From positions 1-64,000 of the forward strand of contig JAFQXO010000002.1 of NCBI GenBank assembly GCA_017406925.1: a stretch of 64,000 nt of DNA. The letters run 5' to 3'. The notes beneath the pieces are model-generated. The model had not been told where the DNA came from, searched no databases, and saw nothing but the letters and a program-made list of their open reading frames with translations. The stretch comes from Eubacterium sp. (GTDB lineage: Bacteria; Bacillota; Clostridia; Lachnospirales; Lachnospiraceae). Both the position numbers and the translations under genes were made by a program. This document shows, piece after piece, positions 46,257-55,980 of the stretch; positions within the stretch are counted from its first letter, which is position 1; each line of letters begins with the position of its first letter.

Positions 46257-47000
46257 CTAGTCTATATCAACTAACATTGTTTCCTTATCTGCTAACTGAA
46301 TCTCATAACCGTCTTTTAACTCATAGTATACTTTTGGTCTAAGTGCGGTACCGTTAACTTTTGTACCATTTGTAGAATCGTAATCTGCGATTCTATACTT
46401 GCCATCTTTAAATGAGATAACCACATGTACCTTTGAAATGTACGACTGGCCAATCTCGATATTGGCATTCTCTCTACCGATAGTAAATGGCGTTTTCTTA
46501 ATAGGATACTTCTCATCATTGTAGATGATGACAGCTTCCTTGGCGTCCTCAGCCACTGCTGTAGAAACTTGCTTTGTCGCAGTCTTTCTAGCACCCTTCT
46601 TTTTCTTAACCTCAAGATTTAACTCAGTGAATGGATTTACAACGATTCCTGCTACATTTGAGCATTCCTCGATATACGCATAAATCTCACCACAGTTAAC
46701 TCTGATAAATGAGAATGTATCTAAGTAATCCTCTGGAATCTGCGAGAATGTTGTAAACACTGGTAGCAATCTAGTCTTACCGCCATCCTTTACGATGTCA
46801 GGACGAAGATCAAGATTTACCAATGTCTCATCTTTCATATCTGCTCTCTTGATTCCCAGACGACCAGGTACCAAAACCTCAGCCTTCTGCAAGAGAACTA
46901 CGATATCTTTCTTAGTGATTCGCTTTTCAGGATTCTTGTTGTATCTTTTAATCAAATCCTCAATATCAGCGATTAAATCAATGTTGTAATTGTCAGCCAT
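46257..47000 (-). CDS. SseB-like and FHA domain protein
   Basis: 247 aa. Residues about 30-125 resemble SseB N-terminal domains (LLQKAEVLVPG, LLPVFTTFSQIPEDY, NPFTELNLEV). After a basic linker, residues 168-247 form an FHA phosphothreonine-binding domain with Gly175-Arg176, Ser189 and His192, and Asn211-Gly212. It probably reads a Ser/Thr-kinase signal. A TATAAT at 47029-47034 lies 29 bp upstream without a clear -35. The operon with glgA suggests, but does not show, control of glycogen synthesis. Confidence 0.82.
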   Translation of the reverse strand: MADNYNIDLIADIEDLIKRYNKNPEKRITKKDIVVLLQKAEVLVPGRLGIKRADMKDETLVNLDLRPDIVKDGGKTRLLPVFTTFSQIPEDYLDTFSFIRVNCGEIYAYIEECSNVAGIVVNPFTELNLEVKKKKGARKTATKQVSTAVAEDAKEAVIIYNDEKYPIKKTPFTIGRENANIEIGQSYISKVHVVISFKDGKYRIADYDSTNGTKVNGTALRPKVYYELKDGYEIQLADKETMLVDID

Positions 47001-47049
47001 AAAAAAACTCCTTTACTTGTTTTTAAATATTATACTATATATTGCATCT

Positions 47050-48726
47050 TTATGCTTTTATTTTTTGTTTACGCGCATCGGCGGAATCTTTCAGTTCTGT
47101 GGCATTCGCCAATGCTGCTTCTGAATCATCTGAAGAGCCTGAGATTCTAACCAATTCTTCGATGGACTTATCTCTATCCAACTTTTCAACTTGTGTATAT
47201 GTGGATGAATCATCTGCACTCTTTGTGATAGCGTAGTGGCTGTCAGCCATTGCTGCTATCTGTGCAAGATGAGAAATGCATATAACTTGATGATTCTTGG
47301 CAATCTTCGCCATCTTATCTGCTACCATCTGCGCAGTCTTTCCGCTGATACCAGCGTCAATCTCATCAAATATTAAAGTCTCGATTTCATCCTCGCTCGC
47401 AAGAATAGATTTGATGGCTAGCATTATTCTCGAAAGTTCACCACCTGACGCAACTTTCGCCAATGGTTTTATTGGCTCGCCAGGGTTTGTAGAAATCATA
47501 AACTCCACTTCGTCGATTCCGTTTGAAGAATAGTCTTTTTTCTCAAAAGCAATTTCAAACTCAACCGATAGGAAATTTAAATCATTCAGTGCTTGGACGA
47601 TTTCCTTTTCAAGTTTCTTCGCTGCTTTTTTTCTAGCCTTAGATAATTTCTCTGACTTTGTTTTGAGAGTCACCTCACACTCAGCCAGTTCTTTATTGAG
47701 TTCTTCTATCTGAGCGTCATGATTTTCTAGTCGATCTACTAACTCTTGTTTTTCATCTTTGTATGCGAGAATCTGATCAATTGTTTGACCATACTTAACT
47801 TTCAACTTGTTAATCAAATCAAGTCTCGACTCAACCTCACTGATATGTTGTGGATCAAAATCCAAAGTCGAGTTATATTCAGATATATCACCGCAAAGTT
47901 GTCTATTCAATGAATCAATATCATACAACGTCTGTTTAAACTGACTTACCTTCTCATCGTCATCTGGAAGCGAATTGATAGCACTTATAGCATGGTCTAT
48001 CCTTGCCCCTGCACCCGAATCAGAAAGATCGTTGTAGACTTCTGATAATGTTGAAACTGTCTGTTCACTAGATGCCATCTTTTTAAATTGAGTTTCAAGT
48101 TCTTCATCTTCGCCTTTCTGCAAGTTGTCAGCTTCAATCTCATTAATTTCAAACTTTGCAAACTCTAGTTCTCTGGCTCTTGAGCCATCATCCATTTCCA
48201 TCTTTTCAAGCATATCTTTTATACTGCGATAGCGCTTGAAAATCTCGGCAACTTCATCTCTAAGACTATCATTCTCAGATGAAAACTTATCTAAAATTTT
48301 AATATGATTGTTTGAATATAGTAATGACTGGTGATCATGTTGGCCGTGAAGGTCAACCAAAAGTTCCATCACGGCTTTTAGAGTCTTCAAGTTGACAGAT
48401 TCACCATTAATCTTTGCAACGCTTCTCTGCTCTGAAATCTTTCTGGTGACAATCACTTGTCCCTCGTCTTCCATATAGACATCCATATCTTTAAGGCGAC
48501 TTGCAATGTCTTTTGAAACGCTAAAAGATAATTCCACAAGAGAGTAATCGCTACCTGTCCTTATATACTCTTTCGATGCTTTCTGTCCTAAGGCCAAGTT
48601 CACCGAACCAAGAACTAAAGACTTACCAGCACCAGTTTCTCCAGTCAATACGATAAGGCCATTTGTAAAATCGACATCGACTTCTTCAATCAGAGCTAAA
48701 TTTTTAACATGTAAATTTGTAAGCAT
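47050..48726 (-). CDS. recN: DNA repair protein RecN
   Basis: SMC-like ATPase for double-strand break repair. 558 aa. Walker A GETGAGKSLVLGS follows MLTNLHVKNLALIEEVDVDF. There are two coiled-coil arms and the C-terminal KVASGGELSRIMLAIKS signature with LIFDEIDAGISG. It lies after argR as in most Firmicutes. In spore formers spoIVB and spo0A usually come next; here the next gene is the FHA gene. Confidence 0.97.
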   Translation of the reverse strand: MLTNLHVKNLALIEEVDVDFTNGLIVLTGETGAGKSLVLGSVNLALGQKASKEYIRTGSDYSLVELSFSVSKDIASRLKDMDVYMEDEGQVIVTRKISEQRSVAKINGESVNLKTLKAVMELLVDLHGQHDHQSLLYSNNHIKILDKFSSENDSLRDEVAEIFKRYRSIKDMLEKMEMDDGSRARELEFAKFEINEIEADNLQKGEDEELETQFKKMASSEQTVSTLSEVYNDLSDSGAGARIDHAISAINSLPDDDEKVSQFKQTLYDIDSLNRQLCGDISEYNSTLDFDPQHISEVESRLDLINKLKVKYGQTIDQILAYKDEKQELVDRLENHDAQIEELNKELAECEVTLKTKSEKLSKARKKAAKKLEKEIVQALNDLNFLSVEFEIAFEKKDYSSNGIDEVEFMISTNPGEPIKPLAKVASGGELSRIMLAIKSILASEDEIETLIFDEIDAGISGKTAQMVADKMAKIAKNHQVICISHLAQIAAMADSHYAITKSADDSSTYTQVEKLDRDKSIEELVRISGSSDDSEAALANATELKDSADARKQKIKA

Positions 48727-48753
48727 AATCCTCCTTTTAGGTTGCTTTCCAAT

Positions 48754-49203
48754 CTAGCCGATTAGCCCTTCCAAGTACCCTTTCACTTCATTGCTCAAAT
48801 CAGCGTGCTTGATAGCGCAAAACAACGTATCATCACCCGCTATGCATCCCACTATTTCCTCGTGATTGATAGCATCGATGGCTGCGCCAACAGCCATAGC
48901 CATTCCAGACACTGTTTTAATCACAAGAAGATTGCCCGCTGTATCGATAGATAAAATACCATCGTTTAATACGCGCATATATTTACTATTAATGGTCGAC
49001 ATATTGCCGGTAGGCACAGCGTATTTTTGTTTAGAACCATCTGCAGGAATTTTAATCAGGTTTAAATCTCTGATATCTCGAGATACCGTAGCCTGCGTTA
49101 CTTGAAAACCTGCATCCACAAGTCGGCTTGCAAGTTCCTGTTGAGTATCGATATTGTAATTTGAAATCAACTCAATAATCTTTCTCTGTCTGTTAGTTTT
49201 CAT
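48754..49203 (-). CDS. argR: Arginine repressor
   Basis: 149 aa. The N-terminal winged helix (RQRKIIELISNYNIDTQQELASRL, TQATVSRDIRDLNLIK) is followed by the arginine-binding hexamerisation domain, with GAAIDAINHEEIVGCIAGDDT. It controls arginine metabolism. The position between nadK and recN is conserved. I saw no arginine operon in the window. Confidence 0.96.
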   Translation of the reverse strand: MKTNRQRKIIELISNYNIDTQQELASRLVDAGFQVTQATVSRDIRDLNLIKIPADGSKQKYAVPTGNMSTINSKYMRVLNDGILSIDTAGNLLVIKTVSGMAMAVGAAIDAINHEEIVGCIAGDDTLFCAIKHADLSNEVKGYLEGLIG

Positions 49204-49211
49204 ACACTCTC

Positions 49212-50066
49212 CTACTTCAATTTGTTTCGCACACTTTGAAGGAAGCTGACTTCGTCAATCTTAATAATCTTTGTAGCTTCCTCGGCTGTCGAAACTTTTA
49301 TTTTGTCACCTGGCTGAAGTTCAATCTTTCCGTTACCGTCGAAGGCAAGCACACGAGGTTCCTCATCATTTTTACGAGTCTGTCCAACCACAATTTCAAT
49401 CTCGTCATTCTGAGTAAAAATCAAACTTCTACTACCTGCCGAATGGTTACATATAGGTGTTAAAATAATCAGGTGTGAATCAGGTCTAGCTAGAGGACCT
49501 CCGGCAGATATGTTATAACCTGTCGATCCTGTTGGTGTAGCAAGCAAAATACCATCCGAACGATAGTTACCAAGTAGTTCTCCATTTACATATACATCGA
49601 AATTGACAACTGAAATCTCAGCACCACGATGAATAACAACATCATTAAGTACACTTGCGCGTTCAATAATTTTTCCATCACGCTCAAGTGTTGCCTTTAG
49701 CATCATTCTAGATTCAACTTCAAACTCATCGTCTACCAACTTTTTGAGTTCCTCTTCCATATGCTCCGTAGTAATCTCTGTCAAGAAACCAAGGTTACCC
49801 TTGTTGAGACCAACAAAGTTGACATCTAGATTTTTTAATTCACGAGCAATGTGAAGCAATGTTCCGTCACCGCCGATTCCAATCACACACTCACACGAAT
49901 TAGGAATGTCTGATGGATCAATGTAGCAAAAACTCTCTGAGTCTTTATCAACATTGTCGAGTACGACACACTCAGCTCCATAGCTCTCTAATATTTTTCT
50001 CACTTCCTGAGCGACTTCACCGCGCTCATCTCTCAATTTGTTAGTAATGATACAAAAATTTTTCAT
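49212..50066 (-). CDS. nadK: NAD kinase
   Basis: Makes NADP from NAD. GIGGDGTLLHIARE, GLNKGNLGFLTE and the ATPTGSTGYNISAGGP loop are the family signatures. It is 284 aa. It begins 10 bp after tlyA in the recN block. Confidence 0.97.
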   Translation of the reverse strand: MKNFCIITNKLRDERGEVAQEVRKILESYGAECVVLDNVDKDSESFCYIDPSDIPNSCECVIGIGGDGTLLHIARELKNLDVNFVGLNKGNLGFLTEITTEHMEEELKKLVDDEFEVESRMMLKATLERDGKIIERASVLNDVVIHRGAEISVVNFDVYVNGELLGNYRSDGILLATPTGSTGYNISAGGPLARPDSHLIILTPICNHSAGSRSLIFTQNDEIEIVVGQTRKNDEEPRVLAFDGNGKIELQPGDKIKVSTAEEATKIIKIDEVSFLQSVRNKLK

Positions 50067-50076
50067 AATATCACCT

Positions 50077-50877
50077 TCACTTATCTAATTCTTGATGCGA
50101 TGCTTCTACTGTCTTTTCCACATCAATGTCTATTTCCAAATCCTCTGGATTATTTGCTAAATATAAAAGATATTCGATGTTCCCTTCAGGTCCTTTCACT
50201 GGTGAGTAATCAAGTCCTAAGATTTTTAATCCTATGCCTTCGGCAAAACTGATTACATTTTCTATGACCTGCTTGTGAACATTGCTGTCTCTGACAACGC
50301 CTTTTTTACCGACATTTTCTTTGCCAGCCTCAAACTGAGGCTTTATCAAGCATACGATTCTGCCGTTCTCTGAAAGTAATGCTTTTACTGGTTCTAGTAT
50401 TTTCGAAAGAGAAATAAATGACACATCGATTGATGCAAACTCAATTTCATCATCCACATCATCTTTCGTGAGATATCTAGCATTTGTCTGATCCATCACT
50501 GTTACTCTGTCGTCAGTCACAAGTTTCCAGGCTAGTTGTCCTCTTCCAACATCCACTGAATAAACTTTGCTAGCGCCGTTTTGAAGCATGCAGTCTGTGA
50601 ATCCTCCTGTGGATGCTCCTACATCCATGCAAACTTTGCCATCCACATCAACACCAAAGCATTCCATCGCCTTTTCGAGTTTGAGGCCTCCCCTGGATAC
50701 ATATTTCAGAGTCTTTCCTCTAACCTCGATATTCACTTCTTCATCAAACTGCGACCCTGCCTTGTCCTCTTTGACATCGTCTACATAAACGATCCCGCTC
50801 ATAATAATGGCTTTCGCTTTTTCCCTAGACGGAGCCAAGTCACGTTCGACTAGCAAAATATCTAATCTCTTTTTCAT
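50077..50877 (-). CDS. tlyA: TlyA family rRNA 2'-O-methyltransferase
   Basis: 266 aa. An N-terminal S4 RNA-binding domain (KRLDILLVERDLAPSREKAK) is followed by an FtsJ-type methyltransferase domain with the SAM motif DVGASTGGFTDCML, and KPQFEAGKENVGKKGVV. TlyA methylates cytidines in 16S and 23S rRNA. It overlaps the dxs stop by 4 bp (ATGA). Confidence 0.93.
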   Translation of the reverse strand: MKKRLDILLVERDLAPSREKAKAIIMSGIVYVDDVKEDKAGSQFDEEVNIEVRGKTLKYVSRGGLKLEKAMECFGVDVDGKVCMDVGASTGGFTDCMLQNGASKVYSVDVGRGQLAWKLVTDDRVTVMDQTNARYLTKDDVDDEIEFASIDVSFISLSKILEPVKALLSENGRIVCLIKPQFEAGKENVGKKGVVRDSNVHKQVIENVISFAEGIGLKILGLDYSPVKGPEGNIEYLLYLANNPEDLEIDIDVEKTVEASHQELDK

Positions 50878-52733
50878 AAAATACTCTTCACTCTATCCAC
50901 AACACTTTCTGCACTGATTCCGAGATAGTCGCGAAGTTCATTTACAGAACCCTGTTGTACAAACTCATCCTCGATAGCCATCACATGAATGTTAACTTTT
51001 TCATCTGACTCCTCAGCGAACACTTCGATGCTCTCGCCGTATCCACCTTTCTTGATGCCCTCTTCGAGGACAATGATATGATCATACTTTTTAAACAGTT
51101 TTCCAATCAACTTCTCATCTATAGGTTTAATAAATCTAGCATTCACAAGCGTAGCATCTATATTATCTTCTGCCAGAAGTTTTGTGGCACGCTCTGCTTC
51201 TTCATAAATATTGCCTACGGCAATAATACAAATATCGTCGCCCTTCTTAGTGATGTAGCTCTTACCCAATGAAAAATCAGGTGTTTCGTTCGTGTGGTAA
51301 GCCTTTCCTCTCGCATATCTAACTGCGATAGGTCCATCGAAATCTTTCGCAAAATCTATGGCAGCTTTTAGCTCTGTATCGCTGTTAGGTGCGATAATCG
51401 TCATATTAGGCATAGCCGACAAGAACGATATGTCAAACAGTCCTTGATGTGTCTCGCCATCTTTTCCAACTATACCAGCACGATCGACCATAAACTTAAC
51501 AGGCAAATTTTGCAAACAAACATCGTGCAAAATCTGATCATACGCTCTCTGATAGAACGATGAATAAATAGACACAAACGGTTTCTTGCCCTCGCAAGCC
51601 AATCCTGCAGCAAAAGTCACTGCATGTTCTTCTGCAATTCCTACATCAAAAAATCTATCTGGATAGTTTTTCGCAAAGTTCGTGAGGCCAGTTCCATCTG
51701 GCATAGCAGCTGTAATAGCAACTATATCTTCATCGTGAGCTGCTAGCTCAACAATCTTCTCTGAGAACACATCTGTATATGATGGCTCGCCATTTGATGA
51801 AACCTGAACTCCTTTTCTATAGTTGAAAGGTCCCACACCATGATAAAGTTCTGGCTTTTTCATCGCTGGAACATATCCGTGTCCCTTTTTAGTTTTTACG
51901 TGAATTAAAATCGGATGGTTAATCTTATACGCAGCATTTAAGATCTTTGTCATCTGTTTTATATTGTGACCATCTACCGGACCGATATATGTAATTCCCA
52001 AGTCATCAAAGAAACCGTTTCCAGGAATAAGGATATTTTTCATGTTATCCTTTGTTCTTTTCAGTTTCTTCGCCAAGCGACTACCAATGCGAGGAATCTT
52101 TTCTAATGATTGTTCCAAGTCTTCTTTGAAATCATTATATCCAGTACCGATACGGAAGTTGTTTAAGTACTTGCTCATACCTCCGACATTCTTCGAAATG
52201 GACATTGTATTGTCATTTAAGATAATCACGAAATTTCTCTTCAGTGATTCGACATTATTTAAAGCCTCAAGAGCCATGCCACCGGTCAACGCTCCATCAC
52301 CAATGACTGCAACAATTTTCTCATCACTACCATTCAATTTGGCGGCTTGCGCCATACCAAGTGCTGCCGAAATTGATGTTGAACTGTGTCCAGTATCAAA
52401 ACTATCTGTCTCGCTCTCATGCCTTTTAGGAAAACCTGAAAGACCTCCCATTTCTCTTAATGAATCGAACTCTTTCTTTCGACCAGTCAAAATCTTATGT
52501 GCATAACTCTGATGACCGACATCCCAAATGATCTTATCTTTAGGCAAATCCATCTGCGAGTGCAATGCAATAGTTAAATCTACAGCACCCAAACTAGACG
52601 CAAGATGTCCTCCCGTCTGCGCCACAGATTTCACAATGAACCTTCTCATCTCTTTCGACAATTCATTGTAAAGAGATGGGTCGATTTTCTTTATGTCGTT
52701 TTCCTTTTCGATTACATCAAGTAAATTGCTCAT
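50874..52733 (-). CDS. dxs: 1-deoxy-D-xylulose-5-phosphate synthase
   Basis: First enzyme of the MEP isoprenoid pathway, thiamine-diphosphate dependent. GDGALTGGMALEALNN is the cofactor motif. DRAGIVGKDGETHQG and the C-terminal VLEEGIKKGGYG are conserved. It is 619 aa. It starts 3 bp after ispA with a weak ribosome site, so coupling is likely. ispH, from the other end of the pathway, is at 15017. Confidence 0.97.
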   Translation of the reverse strand: MSNLLDVIEKENDIKKIDPSLYNELSKEMRRFIVKSVAQTGGHLASSLGAVDLTIALHSQMDLPKDKIIWDVGHQSYAHKILTGRKKEFDSLREMGGLSGFPKRHESETDSFDTGHSSTSISAALGMAQAAKLNGSDEKIVAVIGDGALTGGMALEALNNVESLKRNFVIILNDNTMSISKNVGGMSKYLNNFRIGTGYNDFKEDLEQSLEKIPRIGSRLAKKLKRTKDNMKNILIPGNGFFDDLGITYIGPVDGHNIKQMTKILNAAYKINHPILIHVKTKKGHGYVPAMKKPELYHGVGPFNYRKGVQVSSNGEPSYTDVFSEKIVELAAHDEDIVAITAAMPDGTGLTNFAKNYPDRFFDVGIAEEHAVTFAAGLACEGKKPFVSIYSSFYQRAYDQILHDVCLQNLPVKFMVDRAGIVGKDGETHQGLFDISFLSAMPNMTIIAPNSDTELKAAIDFAKDFDGPIAVRYARGKAYHTNETPDFSLGKSYITKKGDDICIIAVGNIYEEAERATKLLAEDNIDATLVNARFIKPIDEKLIGKLFKKYDHIIVLEEGIKKGGYGESIEVFAEESDEKVNIHVMAIEDEFVQQGSVNELRDYLGISAESVVDRVKSIL

Positions 52734-52736
52734 AAC

Positions 52737-53627
52737 TTATTTATCTCTATTAATTAACCAAGTAATTAGTTCCTTTAAGAATGTTTTATCTCCCGGTAGT
52801 TCGTCGAGCATATCCATCGCTTCGTTCGATAAACTCTCAACTTTCTTTTTACACTCATCAACACCATAAAGTGTCACATATGTAGTCTTCTCATTTTTCT
52901 CATCACTCAAAACCGGCTTGCCAAGTTTTTCTTCATTTCCAACAACATCCAAAATATCATCTTGAATTTGGAAAGCCATGCCGATGTTCTCGGCAATCTT
53001 TTCAACCTTTGTGACATCTATATCCTTGGCTCCGCCAAGCAATGCTCCTGCCATCATCGACGCTTCAATCAATGCTGCAGTTTTATTTTTATGAATAAAC
53101 TTTAAAGTTTCCTCACTTATAGGCTTACCCTCATTTTTGACATCTACTACCTGTCCGCCAATCATACCATTCATTCCAGCTTTCTCTGAAATGATAAGCA
53201 TAGCCTTAACTGTCTCTGGTTTTTCTTCCATTGCGGTAGCATACGCCATCAATGTAAAGGCATAATTCAAAAGTGCATCGCCAGTCAAGATACCAATATC
53301 TTCGCCGAACATCGCGTGCGTAGTCTTCTGACCTCTGCGGTACTCATCATCATCCATAGCTGGCAGATCATCGTGCACAAGTGAGTATGTATGAATCATC
53401 TCCATGGCAACCATAAACACAGGAACTACTTCATCCTCTGGCTCGCCAAAAAGTTTGCAAGTCTCCGCCATAAGGATAGGGCGAATTCTCTTGCCGCCAG
53501 CCTTCACACTGTAATTCATCGCCTTGAATAGTTCGGCTTGTTCGCCTTCTTCTTCAGGGCAAAACTGGTCAATATAGGAATCTACACTCTTAATTTTTCC
53601 TTCAAGTAATTGTTCAAAATTACTCAT
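52737..53627 (-). CDS. ispA: Polyprenyl (farnesyl/geranyl) diphosphate synthase
   Basis: Chain-elongating prenyltransferase. The first Asp-rich motif is DDLPAMDDD and the second FQIQDDILD; GGKRIRP is also present. The start was moved to the ATG at 53627, behind GAGGAG, which overlaps the xseB stop by 8 bp (ATGAGTAA); the product is 296 aa. The residues before the first DDxxD suggest a C15 product, but length cannot be proven. Confidence 0.94.
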   Translation of the reverse strand: MSNFEQLLEGKIKSVDSYIDQFCPEEEGEQAELFKAMNYSVKAGGKRIRPILMAETCKLFGEPEDEVVPVFMVAMEMIHTYSLVHDDLPAMDDDEYRRGQKTTHAMFGEDIGILTGDALLNYAFTLMAYATAMEEKPETVKAMLIISEKAGMNGMIGGQVVDVKNEGKPISEETLKFIHKNKTAALIEASMMAGALLGGAKDIDVTKVEKIAENIGMAFQIQDDILDVVGNEEKLGKPVLSDEKNEKTTYVTLYGVDECKKKVESLSNEAMDMLDELPGDKTFLKELITWLINRDK

Positions 53628-53814
53628 CGCTAGACTCCTCATCTAAAGTCTTAATTTTCTTTTCTATAGTATCAATCTGCTCGTTAGAATCTTTCACTAG
53701 TTTGAGCCCTTTTTGATATAGTTCAAATGACTCGTCTAATGAAACTTCTTCAGATTGCATCTTTTCTACAATCTCGTCCAATTCTTTGAAGTTATCTTCA
53801 ATCTTCTTTGCCAT
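53620..53814 (-). CDS. xseB: Exodeoxyribonuclease VII small subunit
   Basis: 64 aa. EDNFKELDEIVEKMQSEEVSLDESFELYQKGLKL-type pattern, with the conserved LDESFELYQKG core. The start is the ATG at 53814 with AAAGGAG; an upstream in-frame ATG would deepen the overlap with xseA. It overlaps xseA by 17 bp and ispA by 8 bp. Confidence 0.94.
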   Translation of the reverse strand: MAKKIEDNFKELDEIVEKMQSEEVSLDESFELYQKGLKLVKDSNEQIDTIEKKIKTLDEESSDE

Positions 53815-55075
53815 ATCTTTCTCCTTTTTCTGTTCCCTTAACTTCGGCATCTATCTTTCCATCTCGTATGATCAGCGAAAGATTGTCTCCACCTTTAACA
53901 TCATCTACGGACATTACTGACTCGCCATCTTTTGAAATGTGAGCGTATCCTCCACTGATTTTCATAAGAGGTGATAACCCGTTAAGTTTTTCTGACAAAA
54001 TTTCTAATGTATGTTTCCTGTCTCTTAACTTTTCATTAACTAAGTCAGACAGTCTCAATATTTCTAAATGATGTTTATGGGCTGTTAGTTTTTCGTTGAT
54101 TATTCTTCTTAGAACATCCTCCACATCAGCAAGGTATTGCTTCTTCCCTGTCAACTGTGCCGATGGACTAACTGCGGATAGTCTTGCCTCATACTCTCTC
54201 AAACTTCGTCTCATATCGGAAATCTTATAGAGTACTTTATCTTGCAATGAAACTTTATATGACTCTAATGTGCGTTGAAACTCTGCGTAATCAAAAACCG
54301 CTAATTCAGCCGCCGCTGATGGAGTCGATGCAACTACATCAGCCACATAATCTGCAATTGTATGGTCAGATTCGTGACCTACTGCTGAAATAACTGGTAT
54401 AGAACAATCAAAGATGGCTTGCGCCACAATTTCTTCATTAAAGGCCCATAAATCTTCGATAGAGCCACCGCCTCGACCAACGATAATAACATCTACAACA
54501 AACTGTTCGAAGTGATGAATACCATTAACAATACTCTCAGCTGCACCTTTACCTTGTACCTGACATGGATGTAGGTAAAGTTGTACATACGGATTTCGCC
54601 TAGATGATATTCTCATAATATCTTGAATGGCTGCTCCAGTCTCTGCGGTACATATACCAATGCGCGTTGCATACTTAGGGATGTCTCTCTTGTACATTTC
54701 CTCAAACATTCCGCGCTCTTGTAATTCTTTCTTAAGTGCCTCATATTTTTGATAGAGTGCACCCGAGCCTTCAAGTTCAATACTTTTAGCATAAAGTTGG
54801 TATGCGCCAGTCTTTTCATAGACTTCAATCTTTCCAGTAATGATAACGTTTTGGCCCTCTTCCATTTCAAAAGCCAAACCACCACGCGCACTTCTAAACA
54901 TAACGCAGTTAAGCACACCACTTTTGTCTTTTATCGAAAAATAAATATGCCCCGAACTGTGATACTTGCAATTACTAACTTCACCCTTGACTAGGATGTT
55001 AGTAAGCATAAAGTCCTGGGCAAACATGTTTTTAATATATTTATTTACTTGTTCAACTGTGTAAACCGATTCCAT
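53798..55075 (-). CDS. xseA: Exodeoxyribonuclease VII large subunit
   Basis: 425 aa. The N-terminal OB-fold domain (VYTVEQVNKYIKNMFAQD, ILVKGEVSNCKYHSSGHIYFSIKD) is followed by the catalytic region with GRGGGSIEDLWAFNEE and SAVGHESDHTIADYVAD. It degrades single-stranded DNA with XseB. It is 8 bp after nusB; folD, often between them, is absent. Confidence 0.97.
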   Translation of the reverse strand: MESVYTVEQVNKYIKNMFAQDFMLTNILVKGEVSNCKYHSSGHIYFSIKDKSGVLNCVMFRSARGGLAFEMEEGQNVIITGKIEVYEKTGAYQLYAKSIELEGSGALYQKYEALKKELQERGMFEEMYKRDIPKYATRIGICTAETGAAIQDIMRISSRRNPYVQLYLHPCQVQGKGAAESIVNGIHHFEQFVVDVIIVGRGGGSIEDLWAFNEEIVAQAIFDCSIPVISAVGHESDHTIADYVADVVASTPSAAAELAVFDYAEFQRTLESYKVSLQDKVLYKISDMRRSLREYEARLSAVSPSAQLTGKKQYLADVEDVLRRIINEKLTAHKHHLEILRLSDLVNEKLRDRKHTLEILSEKLNGLSPLMKISGGYAHISKDGESVMSVDDVKGGDNLSLIIRDGKIDAEVKGTEKGERYGKED

Positions 55076-55083
55076 TTAAACTC

Positions 55084-55476
55084 CTAACAAAATTTTGCTA
55101 AGATTCCATTTACGAATTTGCCTGATTTCTCATCTGAGTAAGTCTTTGCGAGTTCAACTGCCTCATTGACAGCAACCTTTGTCGGTACATCTTCATCAGC
55201 CTCTATCTCGTAAATAGCTAATCTGATAATAGCCAAATCAACTTTGTTCATTCTTGTAGTCTTCCAATCGATAGCTACTTTGTTAATCTTTTCGTCTATC
55301 TCAGGCGTCATCTCTCTAACTTTGGCTACTCTGTTTTCAATGTACTCTCGATCAGAAGCCGAACAGTTCGTTTCCTTAAAGAAACTGTCATATTGCTCTG
55401 GCAAATCTGTCTCATTATAGAACTCACTCTGATATAAAAGTTTAAATGTGTTTTCTCGGAGTGACCGTCTATTCAT
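55084..55476 (-). CDS. nusB: Transcription antitermination protein NusB
   Basis: 130 aa all-helical protein. RRSLRENTFKLLYQSEF at the start, and the KVDLAIIRLAIYEI and PTKVAVNEAVELAKTYSDEKSGKFVNGIL segments, are the family signature. It acts with NusE in rRNA antitermination. First gene of the recN block, downstream of an Asp23 gene as in many Firmicutes. A TTGACA at the end of the preceding terminator may be its -35, but no good -10 follows. Confidence 0.96.
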   Translation of the reverse strand: MNRRSLRENTFKLLYQSEFYNETDLPEQYDSFFKETNCSASDREYIENRVAKVREMTPEIDEKINKVAIDWKTTRMNKVDLAIIRLAIYEIEADEDVPTKVAVNEAVELAKTYSDEKSGKFVNGILAKFC

Positions 55477-55529
55477 TTACCCTCCATAATTATGCATAAA
55501 ATGCATAAAAAGTACGATATTTTAATGTC

Positions 55530-55554
55530 AAAAAGGGTGTCTGCATAGACACCC
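55530..55554 (-). terminator. Terminator after the Asp23 gene
   Basis: GGGTGTCT (55535-55542) pairs with AGACACCC (55547-55554), followed by TTTTTG on the minus strand. Confidence 0.85.
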
Positions 55555-55567
55555 TAAAAGTTTAATA

Positions 55568-55948
55568 TTACTTAGCAGGTTCCTCAGCAACACTCGCTAT
55601 GTTTACATTTACGTTAGCCACGTTCATGCCTGTCATATTCTGAATGTTTACTCTAACCTTATCCTGAATCTTTTTGGATACATCCATAATATTAGTATTC
55701 ATCTCAATGATGACTGACAAGTCAACCATCACATCGTTATCGTCGACTGTTACTCTAACACCTCTGGATAACTTCTTCATTCCGAGAAGAACTAACATTT
55801 CTTGAGTAATATTGCCTGCCATGGAGACAACTCCTTTGACATCTGTAGCCGCATAAGCTGCGATTACTGGCAACACTCCCTCGGCTATTCTTACTGATCC
55901 ATTCTCAGAACTATCGCTAATGCCGTATGTGTTGTTCTGATTATCCAT
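55568..55948 (-). CDS. Asp23/Gls24 family envelope stress protein
   Basis: 126 aa. GSVRIAEGVLPVIAAYAATDVKGV and the late VDLSVIIEMNTNIMDVSKKIQDKVR are typical of the DUF322/Asp23 family (YqhY type), which affects envelope homeostasis and, in B. subtilis, acetyl-CoA carboxylase. The position upstream of nusB is conserved. AGGAGG before the ATG; an extended -10 promoter is present. Confidence 0.92.
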   Translation of the reverse strand: MDNQNNTYGISDSSENGSVRIAEGVLPVIAAYAATDVKGVVSMAGNITQEMLVLLGMKKLSRGVRVTVDDNDVMVDLSVIIEMNTNIMDVSKKIQDKVRVNIQNMTGMNVANVNVNIASVAEEPAK

Positions 55949-55980
55949 AGTAACACCTCCTAGTGTGCATATCTTTTATA

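Noticed and set aside
55480..55510. Direct repeat ATGCATAAA upstream of nusB as a regulatory iteron
   Set aside because: Only two short A/T-rich copies are present, and they may just be part of the leader or a weak -10.
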